A stretch of 64,000 nt of DNA from Candidatus Bathyarchaeota archaeon (GCA_026014735.1 JAOZHT010000003.1:248001-312000), one strand, 5' to 3'; numbered from the stretch's first letter, positions 16,118 to 24,468 are shown. Numbers and translations are program-made. Notes: a model not told the origin generated them from the letters alone.

Positions 16118-17530
16118 ATGAAGCAACTGAAATATGCAACTGCGTTCTGCATCGTCCTGCTTTGCAGCGGTTTCTATGTTGCCTACGTCGAGGCCGACTG
16201 GATAATGCCGCATGGAGACCCAACTAACAGCGGAGCAACTGATTTTGACCCAGTGTTAACGCCTTTTCAACTCTGGAACTACTCCACCCCCGGCGACCCC
16301 GTGAGTAATTCACCTGTTGTCGCTAACGGCGTTCTCTACATCGGATTGGAGGATGGCCTCTACGCGTTCAACGCGGCCAGCGGCGCAATTCTGTGGAAAA
16401 ACAGGGACTACCAGATTTTTTCTACACCCGCCGTGGTTGACGGAGTAGTTTATCTTAACTCAAATTTCTCAACTAACGCTTTTAACGCTGCAAATGGGCA
16501 GTTGCTTTGGAAGGTCCAGCAAAATTCCCGCATTTACGCTGCCCCCACTGTTGTAGACGGGGTTGTATACAGTGGCTGCACAGGCTTTGATGACGCCGTG
16601 AATACACACTTTTTGGCTTTAAACGCATCCAACGGCAACCAGATTTGGAATTTGACTATTCAAAGTGAAGTCGAGGGGTCTCCGGCTGTTTACAACGGGA
16701 TAGTTTACCTGAACGCGGGCTTCAGCGGATTATACGCTATGAATGCAAGTACAGGTGAAGAGTTTTGGACCTACAAAATAGAGGGCGCGGGGTCACCCGC
16801 AGTTGCAGAGGGGATAGTGTACGCTGGCAGCGTTGATTGTAACTTTTATGCTTTTAATTCCACCAGCGGCCAGATTATTTGGAGTTATAACACAACTGGC
16901 ACCGATACGGGATGGAAAATCAGCGGAAGTTCCCCCTCCATCAAGTCGGGAGTAGTCTATATTTGCTCAGCTAACAATAACGTGTATGCCTTGAATGCCT
17001 CCACTGGCGCTAAAATATGGAACTACTCAACACAAGATGACATTATTGCATCTCCCGCAATAGCTAGAGATGTTATCTATATCGGCTCAGAAGATGGTAA
17101 CCTTTACGCCCTAAACGCCACCGACGGCTCTAAACTCTGGAACTTTACCGCCCCTCGGTACCGCGACAATGGCTGGATCATCCAATCCACGCCGGCGGTG
17201 GACAATGGAAAAGTTTTCATTGGCTCATTTTACGGGTGCCTCTATGCTTTTGGCAACTCGCCGCCGCCACCTGACCCCACCAGTACCCCGAGCCCTACTC
17301 AGACAATTACAGCCACCCCAACACCGGAGCCAACAGCAGCGCCTACTGCTACGCCTGAGCCGTCACCCACGCCAAACTCAACAGCTACACCTATCCCTAT
17401 TGCAAAAGATACACCCAAAGACGTAATCCAGCTGCTAAGGGATAATCAAGCGTTGATTGTGGTGCTGGTTGTTGTGGGCTTGGTAGTGTTTGGCGGCTTA
17501 GTGGTCGTCAAAGATAAGAGAAAAAATTAG
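16118..17530 (+). CDS. Secreted PQQ-type beta-propeller protein with C-terminal anchor
   Basis: A 470-aa surface protein. Signal peptide (1-27), then seven or so PQQ-like blades with the repeating pattern SPVVANGVLYIG-EDG-LYAFNAASG--LW, a Pro/Thr/Ser-rich stalk (TPSPTQ..., TPTPEPTAAPT) of about 45 residues, a transmembrane helix (about 445-465) and a basic end. Such propellers bind proteins or cell-wall polymers; the residues for true PQQ cofactor binding are not evident. ATG 16118 is chosen because the upstream TTG (16058) lies inside the operator/TATA region. Regulated by P3, so part of the GTCAAG regulon. Confidence 0.88.
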   Translation: MKQLKYATAFCIVLLCSGFYVAYVEADWIMPHGDPTNSGATDFDPVLTPFQLWNYSTPGDPVSNSPVVANGVLYIGLEDGLYAFNAASGAILWKNRDYQIFSTPAVVDGVVYLNSNFSTNAFNAANGQLLWKVQQNSRIYAAPTVVDGVVYSGCTGFDDAVNTHFLALNASNGNQIWNLTIQSEVEGSPAVYNGIVYLNAGFSGLYAMNASTGEEFWTYKIEGAGSPAVAEGIVYAGSVDCNFYAFNSTSGQIIWSYNTTGTDTGWKISGSSPSIKSGVVYICSANNNVYALNASTGAKIWNYSTQDDIIASPAIARDVIYIGSEDGNLYALNATDGSKLWNFTAPRYRDNGWIIQSTPAVDNGKVFIGSFYGCLYAFGNSPPPPDPTSTPSPTQTITATPTPEPTAAPTATPEPSPTPNSTATPIPIAKDTPKDVIQLLRDNQALIVVLVVVGLVVFGGLVVVKDKRKN

Positions 17531-18007
17531 TTAGTTTAGTTTGGGGTTCGGGTTTTGGTTGCTTTCGGGTTTGTTGCGTCGCCAGAGCAGGTAGCCTTCA
17601 CCCAAAAACAGCCCCGCTGAGCCCGCCGTAATCGGCACCAAATACATAACCGCTAAACTAGGTGTTTGTCCTTGGAAGAGGAACTGGATTAGCAGGATGG
17701 CGACTTCTACGCTTAGGATGCCAAAGAAAAAGAGGGAGTAACAGAGTAGGCGGGGCACGAGGTTTTTGCCGACCCACACATGCCCGCTAACGCTGGCTTT
17801 CTCCTTTAAGACGTATGCGCCGTAGCTGTTCTTCTCGATTAAGCCGAGGTTTTCAAGCTTCTGCAGTTGCCGATAGGCGGTGCTTGGGCTGGAGAGGTTG
17901 GCGCCACGCATAACTTCTCGTGGACCCACAGGTTTGCCCTCTTTAACTACGAAAGCGTAGACGCTAAGGGTGTTGCCTTCGAGTTCTCCAGATTCCAAGT
18001 TCGCCAT
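17531..18007 (-). CDS. Membrane-bound winged-helix regulator
   Basis: 158 aa: an N-terminal winged-helix domain (residues about 15-70; GPREVMRGANLSSPSTAYRQ is the recognition region, then LENLGLIEKNSYGAYVL), followed by two transmembrane segments (about 85-107 and 118-140). Membrane-tethered one-component regulators of this type are common in this archaeal group. It begins 6 nt after the secreted-protein gene stop, so they form an operon and the regulator may sense that protein (inference). Convergent with the beta-propeller gene with no gap. Confidence 0.78.
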   Translation of the reverse strand: MANLESGELEGNTLSVYAFVVKEGKPVGPREVMRGANLSSPSTAYRQLQKLENLGLIEKNSYGAYVLKEKASVSGHVWVGKNLVPRLLCYSLFFFGILSVEVAILLIQFLFQGQTPSLAVMYLVPITAGSAGLFLGEGYLLWRRNKPESNQNPNPKLN

Positions 18008-18013
18008 GACCTT

Positions 18014-19144
18014 TTAGCTCTCCTGGTTGAGTAATACTTCGCCGTATTGGTCTGTCTGGAATGTTTGGCTGCCGCTTAAGAGGTTGCAGTATCTGTAGTT
18101 GCCGTCCGATGTTTCTGTCAGGTGAACTGCTGTGAGGCTGGTTGACATTTTAGAGGTGTCATAGAATACGCCATTTATGGGTTGGTCATAGTCGTAGACG
18201 TAGCTGTATGCTGCAGCGTAGAGGTTAATTTTTTCTGAGGAGACGAGGTTTTGGATTTCGTTGCTGCCGACGTATAGGGTTCCCTTTACCTGTATTAGCC
18301 GTGACTGATGTGGCATCCAAGTGTTGTTAAAGTCGCCGTCTCCGCTCCAGATTACGAAGTTTTGGCTGTTGGTGCTGTTGGATAAGGTGCCGATTGAGGT
18401 GCCGCGTGGCCAGAACATGGTTGAAGTCTGAAGTAAAGTGCCGAATGATAGCACGCTTGTTTTGGGGTCTTCGATGCGTATTCTGCCTGTTACGTTTACC
18501 CAGGTGCCGTTTGCGTAGATTGTATCGTAGAATGTTAGCTTGTTTTCTGTGCTGTTGAAGTATTGGTACTGTTTGATTGGTACGCCTTCGATCCAGTAAC
18601 CGTTTTCAGAAGCGTTCTCTGGAAGGTTAGGAATTGCCGTTGGTAAGCTGCTTACGTAGCTGACTGTGGCTCCTGAACCCCAGGGTGGAGTCATCACTTT
18701 GCCTAAGCCTTCAGGATGTGTTCCCGGTATCCAGGTGACGTTTAGCCATTTGCCGTCAAGCCAGAGTCCTTCGATTCGGCCTCCGAAAGAGTTGCTGCCG
18801 CTTCCTCCGCCCGATGAACTCGAGGTGCCCCCCTCCATTGCGCCTCTGATGAGGGTAATGTTTTGGGCTGCCGCAAAGTTCACCATGCCGAGTTTTGCTT
18901 CTATATCTGCCAGGCTTGTCACGTTAAGAACCACATTGTAATCCATTTGTTGCCTGCCGTATTCGTCAGGTTGACCTGTCACTTGGAAGTCTGCGTAGGC
19001 TACGTCAACGCCAAAGTCTGCGGTTGGTCCCTGTGGGATTCTGGGGAAAGGTATGATTTCGGTTGCTAATAGGGGAGTTGCGACTGCTACACCTATGCAT
19101 AAAGAGAGGATTGCTGCTGCGAGGAATTTTGATGCGATTTTCAT
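18014..19144 (-). CDS. Secreted protein of unknown function
   Basis: A 376-aa exported protein with a signal peptide (1-28) and no C-terminal anchor. It is rich in Asn, Ser, Thr and Tyr with many NxS/T sequons and a low-complexity SSSSGGGSGSNSFGG stretch, giving an all-beta, glycosylated appearance. No domain is recognised. It heads an operon with the membrane winged-helix gene. Its 5' region (19145-19310) contains TATA-like elements and a GTTCCA-CTC-TGGAAC palindrome plus TGTTCTGTCAGCAGAGCTAA, which resembles the leader of the gene at 22072. Confidence 0.7.
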   Translation of the reverse strand: MKIASKFLAAAILSLCIGVAVATPLLATEIIPFPRIPQGPTADFGVDVAYADFQVTGQPDEYGRQQMDYNVVLNVTSLADIEAKLGMVNFAAAQNITLIRGAMEGGTSSSSGGGSGSNSFGGRIEGLWLDGKWLNVTWIPGTHPEGLGKVMTPPWGSGATVSYVSSLPTAIPNLPENASENGYWIEGVPIKQYQYFNSTENKLTFYDTIYANGTWVNVTGRIRIEDPKTSVLSFGTLLQTSTMFWPRGTSIGTLSNSTNSQNFVIWSGDGDFNNTWMPHQSRLIQVKGTLYVGSNEIQNLVSSEKINLYAAAYSYVYDYDQPINGVFYDTSKMSTSLTAVHLTETSDGNYRYCNLLSGSQTFQTDQYGEVLLNQES

Positions 19145-19178
19145 GTTTTTTCACTGCCTCCCCAATGGCGGAAGCGGG

Positions 19179-19220
19179 ATTTAGCTCTGCTGACAGAACA
19201 AACCCGTTCCAGAGTGGAAC
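19179..19220 (-). promoter_or_regulatory. Conserved leader element, copy 1
   Basis: Minus-strand order: GTTCCACTCTGGAAC (6-bp arms, 3-nt loop), a 5-nt gap, then TGTTCTGTCAGCAGAGCTAA. The same two blocks in the same order and spacing occur at 22000-22043 upstream of another secreted-protein gene. It lies 35-75 nt upstream of the ATG at 19144. It could be an RNA leader or protein operator. Confidence 0.45.
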
Positions 19221-19407
19221 ACCAAACAAAAAGCCGCTTACAGAACAGAGAGGCTGCTATTGCCTCGTGGATTAAGAAAAGGAATAAACTTTTTGCCTTT
19301 ATTTAAGGGCCCGCTTCTGCTGCTCCTAAGGGAAAGCTAAGAGCTCGTGGGGCGGTAAATTGTTCCACCTTTAGTGGGTTCAGGAGTGTACTTGAAAATG
19401 TAGCGGT

Positions 19408-19620
19408 TCAAAAGATAAGCTCATCCGCCAACTGAATGTACTCGATCTCTATTTGGCTGGGTTTTAACTTGGGGTTTTTCTTAAGCGCCTTTTGGAGGGC
19501 TTCAGCAGAGTTTTGACCCGCAGCAACAATTTTGCCCTTGTAGATGGCAACATTTTTGCCCCTATATTTCTCATATTCCTCGGCGCTGATAGCTGGAGCT
19601 TTCACGGTGACCTCACCCAT
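19408..19620 (-). CDS. DUF5678-like small protein
   Basis: 70 aa with a YEKYRGKNVAIYKGKIVAAG core followed by a helical Ala/Lys region and an EIEYIQLADELIF end, matching the DUF5678 pattern found in small archaeal and bacterial proteins of unknown role, often near toxin-antitoxin or stress genes. The ATG at 19620 has GAGGTG about 15 nt upstream and an AT-rich AATAAAGTTAAG box (about 19663-19674). It is monocistronic. Confidence 0.7.
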   Translation of the reverse strand: MGEVTVKAPAISAEEYEKYRGKNVAIYKGKIVAAGQNSAEALQKALKKNPKLKPSQIEIEYIQLADELIF

Positions 19621-20127
19621 AAACAGTACACCTCACAGAAGAAATACTGCAGATAGGGGCTCTTAACTTTATTGCAAAAACAAAAAACGCAACAACCCGT
19701 CCCTGCAACAACAGAAACCAAAGCAGCTATCAAGCCAACTGCTGCTGCACCCACAGACCTACCCCCCTCTATAAATAGAAACCACACCCACACACAAAAA
19801 AACCAAAAACCCCCACACACGCCAAGAAACCGCCTGCCCTGCTGAGCACATGCTGAAATGGAACTGGTTTTCTATGGGCATCTGCCGCTGCTATGCATTG
19901 GAAAGGGCAGAACAGACGCCGATGAAGACGCACCTAAAGGGGCGGGTAGCCCGATTAGCCGAATGCCACAGACAACAAAAGGCGGGTTACAACCAACACA
20001 CCAGCCAATTTATTGCCGTAATGAACAGAAAGGTAACTGGCTGGAAGAATGCCCAAAAAAGAAAAGTGCAGTTACGGGGCAGTCACCAATGAATAAATCC
20101 ATTTACTTTTTTATTGGGCAAAACTAG
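19621..20127 (+). other. Intergenic region with degraded sequence and repeat copy
   Basis: No convincing intact gene. It holds a CA-rich tract (19780-19830), a minus-strand TTTATAGAGGGGGGTAG stretch (about 19758-19774) resembling the promoter-linked element at 50150/58389, and two overlapping plus-strand frames (from 19850 and 19858) of poor composition. One frame reads KAGYNQHTS over 19979-20005, the same peptide as the remnant at 22793, so this may be a decayed gene edge. The first 27-bp direct repeat of the island is here. Confidence 0.5.
19978..20004 (+). repeat. 27-bp direct repeat, left copy
   Basis: AAAGGCGGGTTACAACCAAC then ACACCAG; the copy at 22807-22833 differs at one base. The pair brackets the low-GC segment with AbiV and its neighbours, as expected for an insertion or duplication boundary. 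Confidence 0.7.
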
Positions 20128-21045
20128 TTAGTAACCAGTTAAAGAAATGTTATGTAATTCTTTTAGCATTTCATCTGTAATTACTTTGATATTGCAATCC
20201 CACAATCGAAGAAACCCTGAAAAGGGTCTGCTTCTATTGAAGTTTTTGAACCAAGCGTTAGCATAAACACCCCAGAACTCATTCTTTTCAGGCTTCACTT
20301 CCTCTGTGTTTTCTGGATAGTCCAAATCAATTTTGGGGGATAGAGAAAGCTCGGCTTTTATTGGAATTCTTTTTCTCTCAAGCAAAATAATGGGTCGTCC
20401 TGTCATGTAAGCACTCTTTGCCAAGATCATTAAGCCTCTGTCCTTTTGAAAGGTTAAGAATGGGGCATTTTGAAATGCCGACCCACGAATAGCTAATTTT
20501 GAATTTCCTAAATTAGATTTTAATCTGACACCTGTGGAAACTTCAACAGGTCTAACACCGCTCCATTTATGGCTTAATCGAAAGTTTTTACCCTGTTTTG
20601 TAATGTTAACCATTTCTAATGAGGAAGTCCTAATCACTGGATTAACACCTAGCAAAGACATGTGAGCACCCATTTGATAATAGGCTTCGATTCTTTGGGA
20701 CTCTTCTTTATTTAGGCTTTCTTTTTTGTCGTTCTCCACAGCAATATTCCAGAAAGGTATATCACCTATCCAGACAATTCTTGCTCCACGATCTAAAAAC
20801 TGTCTAACCAAACAATTTGCATCGGTGCTATCCATTATAGTATATGGCGCCTTATCCATAGCAAAGACAACAACGGGATTGATTACTTCTCCTTTCAAAG
20901 TAGAGACCATTAGGTCTTTCAGTTGAACTGCATTGACAATAGTAAAGCCTTTACCTGATAGGTAGTTAGCAATTTCTTTGGCAACAGATAGATTAACCCA
21001 ACCTGACTCGAATAATTCATCATAATAGACAACTTTATGAATCAT
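20128..21045 (-). CDS. Unknown protein in the AbiV island
   Basis: 305 aa from ATG 21045 (a GTG at 21057 adds four residues). AT-rich compared with the flanks. The first 110 residues look like a Rossmann or class I amidotransferase-like fold with alternating strands: KVVYYDELF, INPVVVFAMD, CLVRQFLDRGARIVWIGDIPFW. The rest has no recognised domain. No signal peptide or membrane helices. It lies head-to-tail with AbiV, 156 bp downstream, on the same strand, so it may be part of a defence unit, but this is inference from position only. Confidence 0.65.
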   Translation of the reverse strand: MIHKVVYYDELFESGWVNLSVAKEIANYLSGKGFTIVNAVQLKDLMVSTLKGEVINPVVVFAMDKAPYTIMDSTDANCLVRQFLDRGARIVWIGDIPFWNIAVENDKKESLNKEESQRIEAYYQMGAHMSLLGVNPVIRTSSLEMVNITKQGKNFRLSHKWSGVRPVEVSTGVRLKSNLGNSKLAIRGSAFQNAPFLTFQKDRGLMILAKSAYMTGRPIILLERKRIPIKAELSLSPKIDLDYPENTEEVKPEKNEFWGVYANAWFKNFNRSRPFSGFLRLWDCNIKVITDEMLKELHNISLTGY

Positions 21046-21212
21046 ACCTGAAACCACTAACTTAATCTAATTATTTTTTGAAGCTTTTAGGCTTTAGGGT
21101 AGCTATAGCCCACCTGTACGCGGAAGTAATAGACATCGCACTCGGCATTTCTTAGAAAATGAAGCAAGAAATTTGGGATACCGAACAACTTCAATTCTTT
21201 AACGTTAAGAGT

Positions 21213-21782
21213 TCAAGTTTCGCCTTTTTGGGCAACCAGTTCATCAAGAGTTATTCCCTTTTCAGATGGATAAAGTGTTTCAAGCATATGCTCGATATAC
21301 GTTATTAGGTGAACGAGTCGCTCTCTGTCAATTTTATGACCATTAATCCAATTGCCCTCTCTAAAATCAACAAACACACAATCTAACCGTGTTTGAGGGC
21401 TTGCTTCTGTAGTTGGTTCAGAATACGCTGGAAAACCATAGGGCATGTCACTCACATCTTCATCAAAACCTTCATTAATTATTCTTGCCCACGGACTAAT
21501 TTTTGTCCAAGCCTTTTCAGTCTTAAACTCGTGATTTTTAAAAATCTTATTATTAACAGATATATTTCCAGAGTCACAGTTTTCAACAGCTTCTTTTAAT
21601 GCAATTATTTTTCCAAACTCTTCAAGTCCAAATTGAACAAGAACATAGGCGTTCTGAAGACTTCCGTTACGCATTAGCGCCTTGGCATCATCTAGAAAAA
21701 TAGCGATATTTCTTCTGCATAAATCTATTCCTTCCTGTACTTTTGCTGTTGGTATACTTGTGAACTCTTGCTTTCTTGTCAA
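21213..21782 (-). CDS. AbiV-family (HEPN) abortive infection protein
   Basis: HEPN-fold protein of about 189 aa. The segment ALMRNGSLQNAYVLVQFGLEEFGKIIALKE (in parts) carries the conserved pattern of AbiV: paired helices with Ala/Tyr and GLEEFGK. Bacterial AbiV blocks phage protein synthesis (family knowledge). The TTG start at 21782 is preferred over ATG 21809: AGGGGGG lies 5 nt before it, and an AAAAATAAAAAGC box at about 21818-21830 would place transcription start close to 21800. AT-rich, flanked by other accessory genes and within a pair of direct repeats. Confidence 0.75.
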   Translation of the reverse strand: MTRKQEFTSIPTAKVQEGIDLCRRNIAIFLDDAKALMRNGSLQNAYVLVQFGLEEFGKIIALKEAVENCDSGNISVNNKIFKNHEFKTEKAWTKISPWARIINEGFDEDVSDMPYGFPAYSEPTTEASPQTRLDCVFVDFREGNWINGHKIDRERLVHLITYIEHMLETLYPSEKGITLDELVAQKGET

Positions 21783-21999
21783 GTCAACCCCCCTAGTTAA
21801 CGAATACATATTTGCTTTTTATTTTTTCGTAAAGAAAAGATGAAGAATCTCCCAAAAGGCAAATAAACCTAAGCCGGTAGAAAATGATGCCACTACGGAC
21901 GCTTAGAGAAAGTGGGAAGCGACAACCACAAGTGTTGCCGTCAACTTCCTTTTGTAAAGGGTATCTTTTTACGGGAAGGAAATTTTATAAAATAAACCT

Positions 22000-22043
22000 G
22001 TTCCTTTAGCGGAACACCCTGTTCTTTGAGGAGAGCTAAATGA
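22000..22043 (+). promoter_or_regulatory. Conserved leader element, copy 2
   Basis: GTTCC-TTTAGC-GGAAC (22000-22015), a short gap, TGTTCTTTGAGGAGAGCTAA and ATG 22040. A TATA box (TTTTATAAAATAA, about 21983-21995) lies just upstream, so the first hairpin falls near the transcription start. GAGGAG (22028-22033) is a strong ribosome site for an 8-codon frame MKGKQLLY ending in TGA 22064-22066. Confidence 0.5.
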
Positions 22044-22071
22044 AAGGTAAACAATTACTTTATTGAGCAAA

Positions 22072-22716
22072 ATGAGAAGGCATACCTTTGCAGTGACTGC
22101 TACTTTAGCCTTGTTAGCTTTCTCCATAGCTTCAATTTCATTTGTCAGCGGTGAACAACCGCCTTTCAATTTTGTTACACCTTGGGTTTGGGAAAACCCG
22201 CCGAAGCTCATCGTAGAATCGCCGATTAATGAGACATATACCGAAAAAGTCTTACTGAATTTTACTGTCGAAGCACCTAATAATTGGTTTAATAACCAAA
22301 GTGAAAAGTGGAAAATCTTCAATTTATATAATACCGCAATAGAACAAAAACTAATATCAGTAACTTACATTCTGGATGGCTGTTCCACCACAATCCCCCT
22401 TGATAACAACCTCGGTTCACCCTTTAAGGGCTCAATCGAATTAGTCAATCTAACGGAAGGAACACACCAATTAATCATCTCTAGCAATGCTACAGGAGTT
22501 TATCGAAGCTTTCGTGGATTCTTTGCACAAACCCAGATTAACGACCCCAGTAGGACAATCGTCGATTTTGGTTTTATTCCAACACCGACTCCTTCACTCA
22601 CAATTTCGTCTGATAGTCAACTGCCTCAAGTTTTCAATATAGGAATCGCTCTAGTGATAGTCAGTATGGTTATTGGTTCTCTATTGATTATTAGGCGGCA
22701 TCGAAAAATCTGCTGA
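22072..22716 (+). CDS. Secreted protein with C-terminal anchor
   Basis: About 214 aa: signal peptide (1-27), a beta-rich Asn/Thr-containing domain (about 35-165), a TPTPS linker and a terminal transmembrane helix (about 182-204) with an RRHRK tail. The domain type is common in surface proteins of this archaeal group but has no assigned function. ATG 22072 is taken; TTG 22063 overlaps the stop of a leader frame (ATG 22040 - TGA 22066) that has the strong ribosome site. Either coupling or a one-base frameshift at the 5' end could explain this. Confidence 0.65.
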   Translation: MRRHTFAVTATLALLAFSIASISFVSGEQPPFNFVTPWVWENPPKLIVESPINETYTEKVLLNFTVEAPNNWFNNQSEKWKIFNLYNTAIEQKLISVTYILDGCSTTIPLDNNLGSPFKGSIELVNLTEGTHQLIISSNATGVYRSFRGFFAQTQINDPSRTIVDFGFIPTPTPSLTISSDSQLPQVFNIGIALVIVSMVIGSLLIIRRHRKIC

Positions 22717-22792
22717 TATTGGCTGATTTCTAAAACCTTATAGATGGAAGTAAAATAGGGATTTCGGAATTTATGATGAGTGAAAGCGGTAA

Positions 22793-22996
22793 ATAATACT
22801 AAGCCCAAAGGCGGGTTACAACCAATACACCAGTTCAATCAGTAACCCGCCCCGTGAAATAGTCAATAAAACCCAAGAAGCACCAACAGCAATCGAAAAC
22901 ACGGTAAACTATCTTAAAGAAAGGCAAAACACCGAAGAAACAAGAATGCGAGCAAAAAACGCGCTTCTCGACATAGCAACAAATACAGACATTTGA
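22793..22996 (+). pseudogene. Open remnant with KAGYNQYTS peptide
   Basis: A frame without a start codon, open from 22793 to TGA 22994-22996, reading KAGYNQYTSSISNPPREI near its front and a charged helical tail (NYLKERQNTEETRMRAK, then NALLDIA). The composition looks protein-coding. The front repeats the peptide KAGYNQHTS at 19979, so both may derive from one broken gene. Similar GYNQxT/NQYT segments occur in plasmid and phage ParB-like proteins from memory, which is weak support for mobile origin. Confidence 0.35.
22807..22833 (+). repeat. 27-bp direct repeat, right copy
   Basis: One mismatch to 19978-20004. It also forms the left arm of a perfect 10-bp inverted repeat GGCGGGTTAC (22810-22819) / GTAACCCGCC (22842-22851) with a 22-nt loop, which the left copy lacks. 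Confidence 0.7.
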
Positions 22997-23054
22997 TTAT
23001 CACGAAGTTTTACAAAACATCAATTCCCTAAAAAGAAAAGAGGCAATCGCAAAA

Positions 23055-23333
23055 CTAAACGACATCCAGCAGTAAACTCACGCCAATCAAAGGTTGCCGC
23101 GCTGCGGTAGGTGAGGCATGAAGAATGCTCCCAAGGACCAATAAACTCATTCCTCCAAGAATCAGTAAAACTGTTACCATTATACCCCATGATGACAGCA
23201 TTCTTCGAAGATTATAGTCAGTTGACATAACTTCTGATATGAATTCTTTGATGCTAAAACTTTTTTGCTTCAAAAACTCTAGCTTTGCATTAAGGAAAAT
23301 GAGGAAGCTCAGTTGACAGAATGTTGCCTCCAA
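23055..23333 (-). CDS. Small membrane protein
   Basis: 92 aa from ATG 23333, or 57 aa from ATG 23228 (MSTDYNLRRML). One clear transmembrane stretch (GIMVTVLLILGGMSLLVLG) and a second hydrophobic stretch near the end. The longer form overlaps the end of the next small membrane gene by 44 nt, so the short form is plausible. No family recognised. It forms a pair with the 23290 gene in an AT-rich accessory region. Confidence 0.5.
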   Translation of the reverse strand: MEATFCQLSFLIFLNAKLEFLKQKSFSIKEFISEVMSTDYNLRRMLSSWGIMVTVLLILGGMSLLVLGSILHASPTAARQPLIGVSLLLDVV

Positions 23334-23556
23334 ATAAATACAACAGCAAAAAGATAACCAAGGACGCTAACCCAATCGATGCGATTATCCATCCATTGTT
23401 TATTTCAGCAGTTGTCGTTGGGCCAAAATGAACACCGTTGGGATCATTGATTACAATTCCGTTTGTTCCAAGCCAAATGCTTGCCGCGCCAGTGGGAATA
23501 AGAATTACAGCTAACAGAACCAGCAAAATGCCAAGCGAACCGCTCTTGCGTACCAT
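23290..23556 (-). CDS. Small two-helix membrane protein
   Basis: 88 aa, with hydrophobic helices at about 8-30 and 56-76 and a short Asn/Thr-rich external loop between them (GTNGIVINDPNGVHFGP). ATG 23556 is a good start. Function unknown. Orientation and overlap suggest co-expression with the 23055 gene. Confidence 0.6.
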   Translation of the reverse strand: MVRKSGSLGILLVLLAVILIPTGAASIWLGTNGIVINDPNGVHFGPTTTAEINNGWIIASIGLASLVIFLLLYLFGGNILSTELPHFP

Positions 23557-23731
23557 GACCAGACCTTTAGACTCTTCACAGATTTAAGCGTTTTAGACAA
23601 TTGCTATCTCCGAAAAGCTGCGTTGTGTTCCGATTTCATTCTGTCAACGAACAAAGTTGGTGCCTCTTTGTAGATTCCAAATTTGTATTATTTAAAATAT
23701 ACATAAAATTTTTTGAGATGGACCTAAGCAA

Positions 23732-24091
23732 TTATGGTCTGTCTGAGGCTGAATTCTCTCCATTTAATTCTGGCATCAGTTTTTCCTCAAGCGTGTTGAG
23801 TCGGTTTAGTCGTTTTTCCCATGTGCGGAAGAAGCGGTACTGGAAGCTCATCAGATAGATGCTGTAGACCAGCACGCCGGCTAGCACCGCGAGGAGGATG
23901 ATGCCGCTGGCTGCGAAGGCGCGTTGCATGGTTATGTAGGCGACGGCGCCCAAAACAATCAGCATCAGGGCGGAGATGAGGATGCTTATGACTGCGCCGC
24001 GTTTGAAGCGGTTGGTCTCGCGTTCCACTTGATAGAGGAACTCATGCATGGTTCGCACGGGGTAGTCTTGTTGGGTTTCGTTGTCGGTCAT
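23732..24091 (-). CDS. Two-helix membrane protein
   Basis: 119 aa: a charged cytoplasmic N-terminus (MTDNETQQDYPVRTMHEFLY), two adjacent transmembrane helices (about 32-53 and 58-80), then an amphipathic coiled tail (FFRTWEKRLNRLNTLEEKL). Function unknown; similar proteins are widespread in archaeal genomes. GC content is back to the chromosomal level, so the island ends before this gene. Confidence 0.65.
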   Translation of the reverse strand: MTDNETQQDYPVRTMHEFLYQVERETNRFKRGAVISILISALMLIVLGAVAYITMQRAFAASGIILLAVLAGVLVYSIYLMSFQYRFFRTWEKRLNRLNTLEEKLMPELNGENSASDRP

Positions 24092-24143
24092 TGTTTTCTC
24101 ATCCTTTTCTGGTGTTATATAGGTGATTCACCAGTGGTGCAGG

Positions 24144-24401
24144 CTACAGCAGCGAAGGCAAGGCGTCGCGTAGGCTCAGATAGATTCTTCTGCCCTCCGC
24201 CGTCAACGCAACCTGCCCCTCCGCTGACTCATCCAAAAACCCCTTCTCCTTCAGATACAGCAGGTGCTTTAGGAAGTCATCGTAGGAGGCGTCGGTGGCT
24301 CTTCGCCAAACATGGGTGCGCAGCTGGTTTTTGGAGGCAAAGAAGAGGTACTCTAGGATTTCGAAGCGTATCTGCACTGAGCCTCTGCGTTTATCCGCCA
24401 T
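24144..24401 (-). CDS. Winged-helix DNA-binding protein
   Basis: 85 aa starting MADKRRGSVQIRFEILEYLF. The domain is a simple archaeal winged helix: helix 1 (IRFEILEYLFFAS), helices around LRTHVWRRATDASYDDFLKHL, LLYLKEKGFL as the pre-wing helix and VALTAEGRRIYLSL as wing plus last helix. The longer open frame to 24557 overlaps the radical SAM gene and reads non-globular, so ATG 24401 is chosen. Probably a transcription regulator; target unknown. Confidence 0.75.
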   Translation of the reverse strand: MADKRRGSVQIRFEILEYLFFASKNQLRTHVWRRATDASYDDFLKHLLYLKEKGFLDESAEGQVALTAEGRRIYLSLRDALPSLL

Positions 24402-24468
24402 CCACTCACCAAGGGGCTGCCTGCTAAACGCTACCTTGTGGCGCTGTGTCCCTAAAAATTTTGGGGTG

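Noticed and set aside
19602-19820. 72-codon minus-strand frame in the CA-rich tract
   Set aside because: Trp/Cys/Phe-rich product from a simple-sequence tract, unlikely to be a protein.
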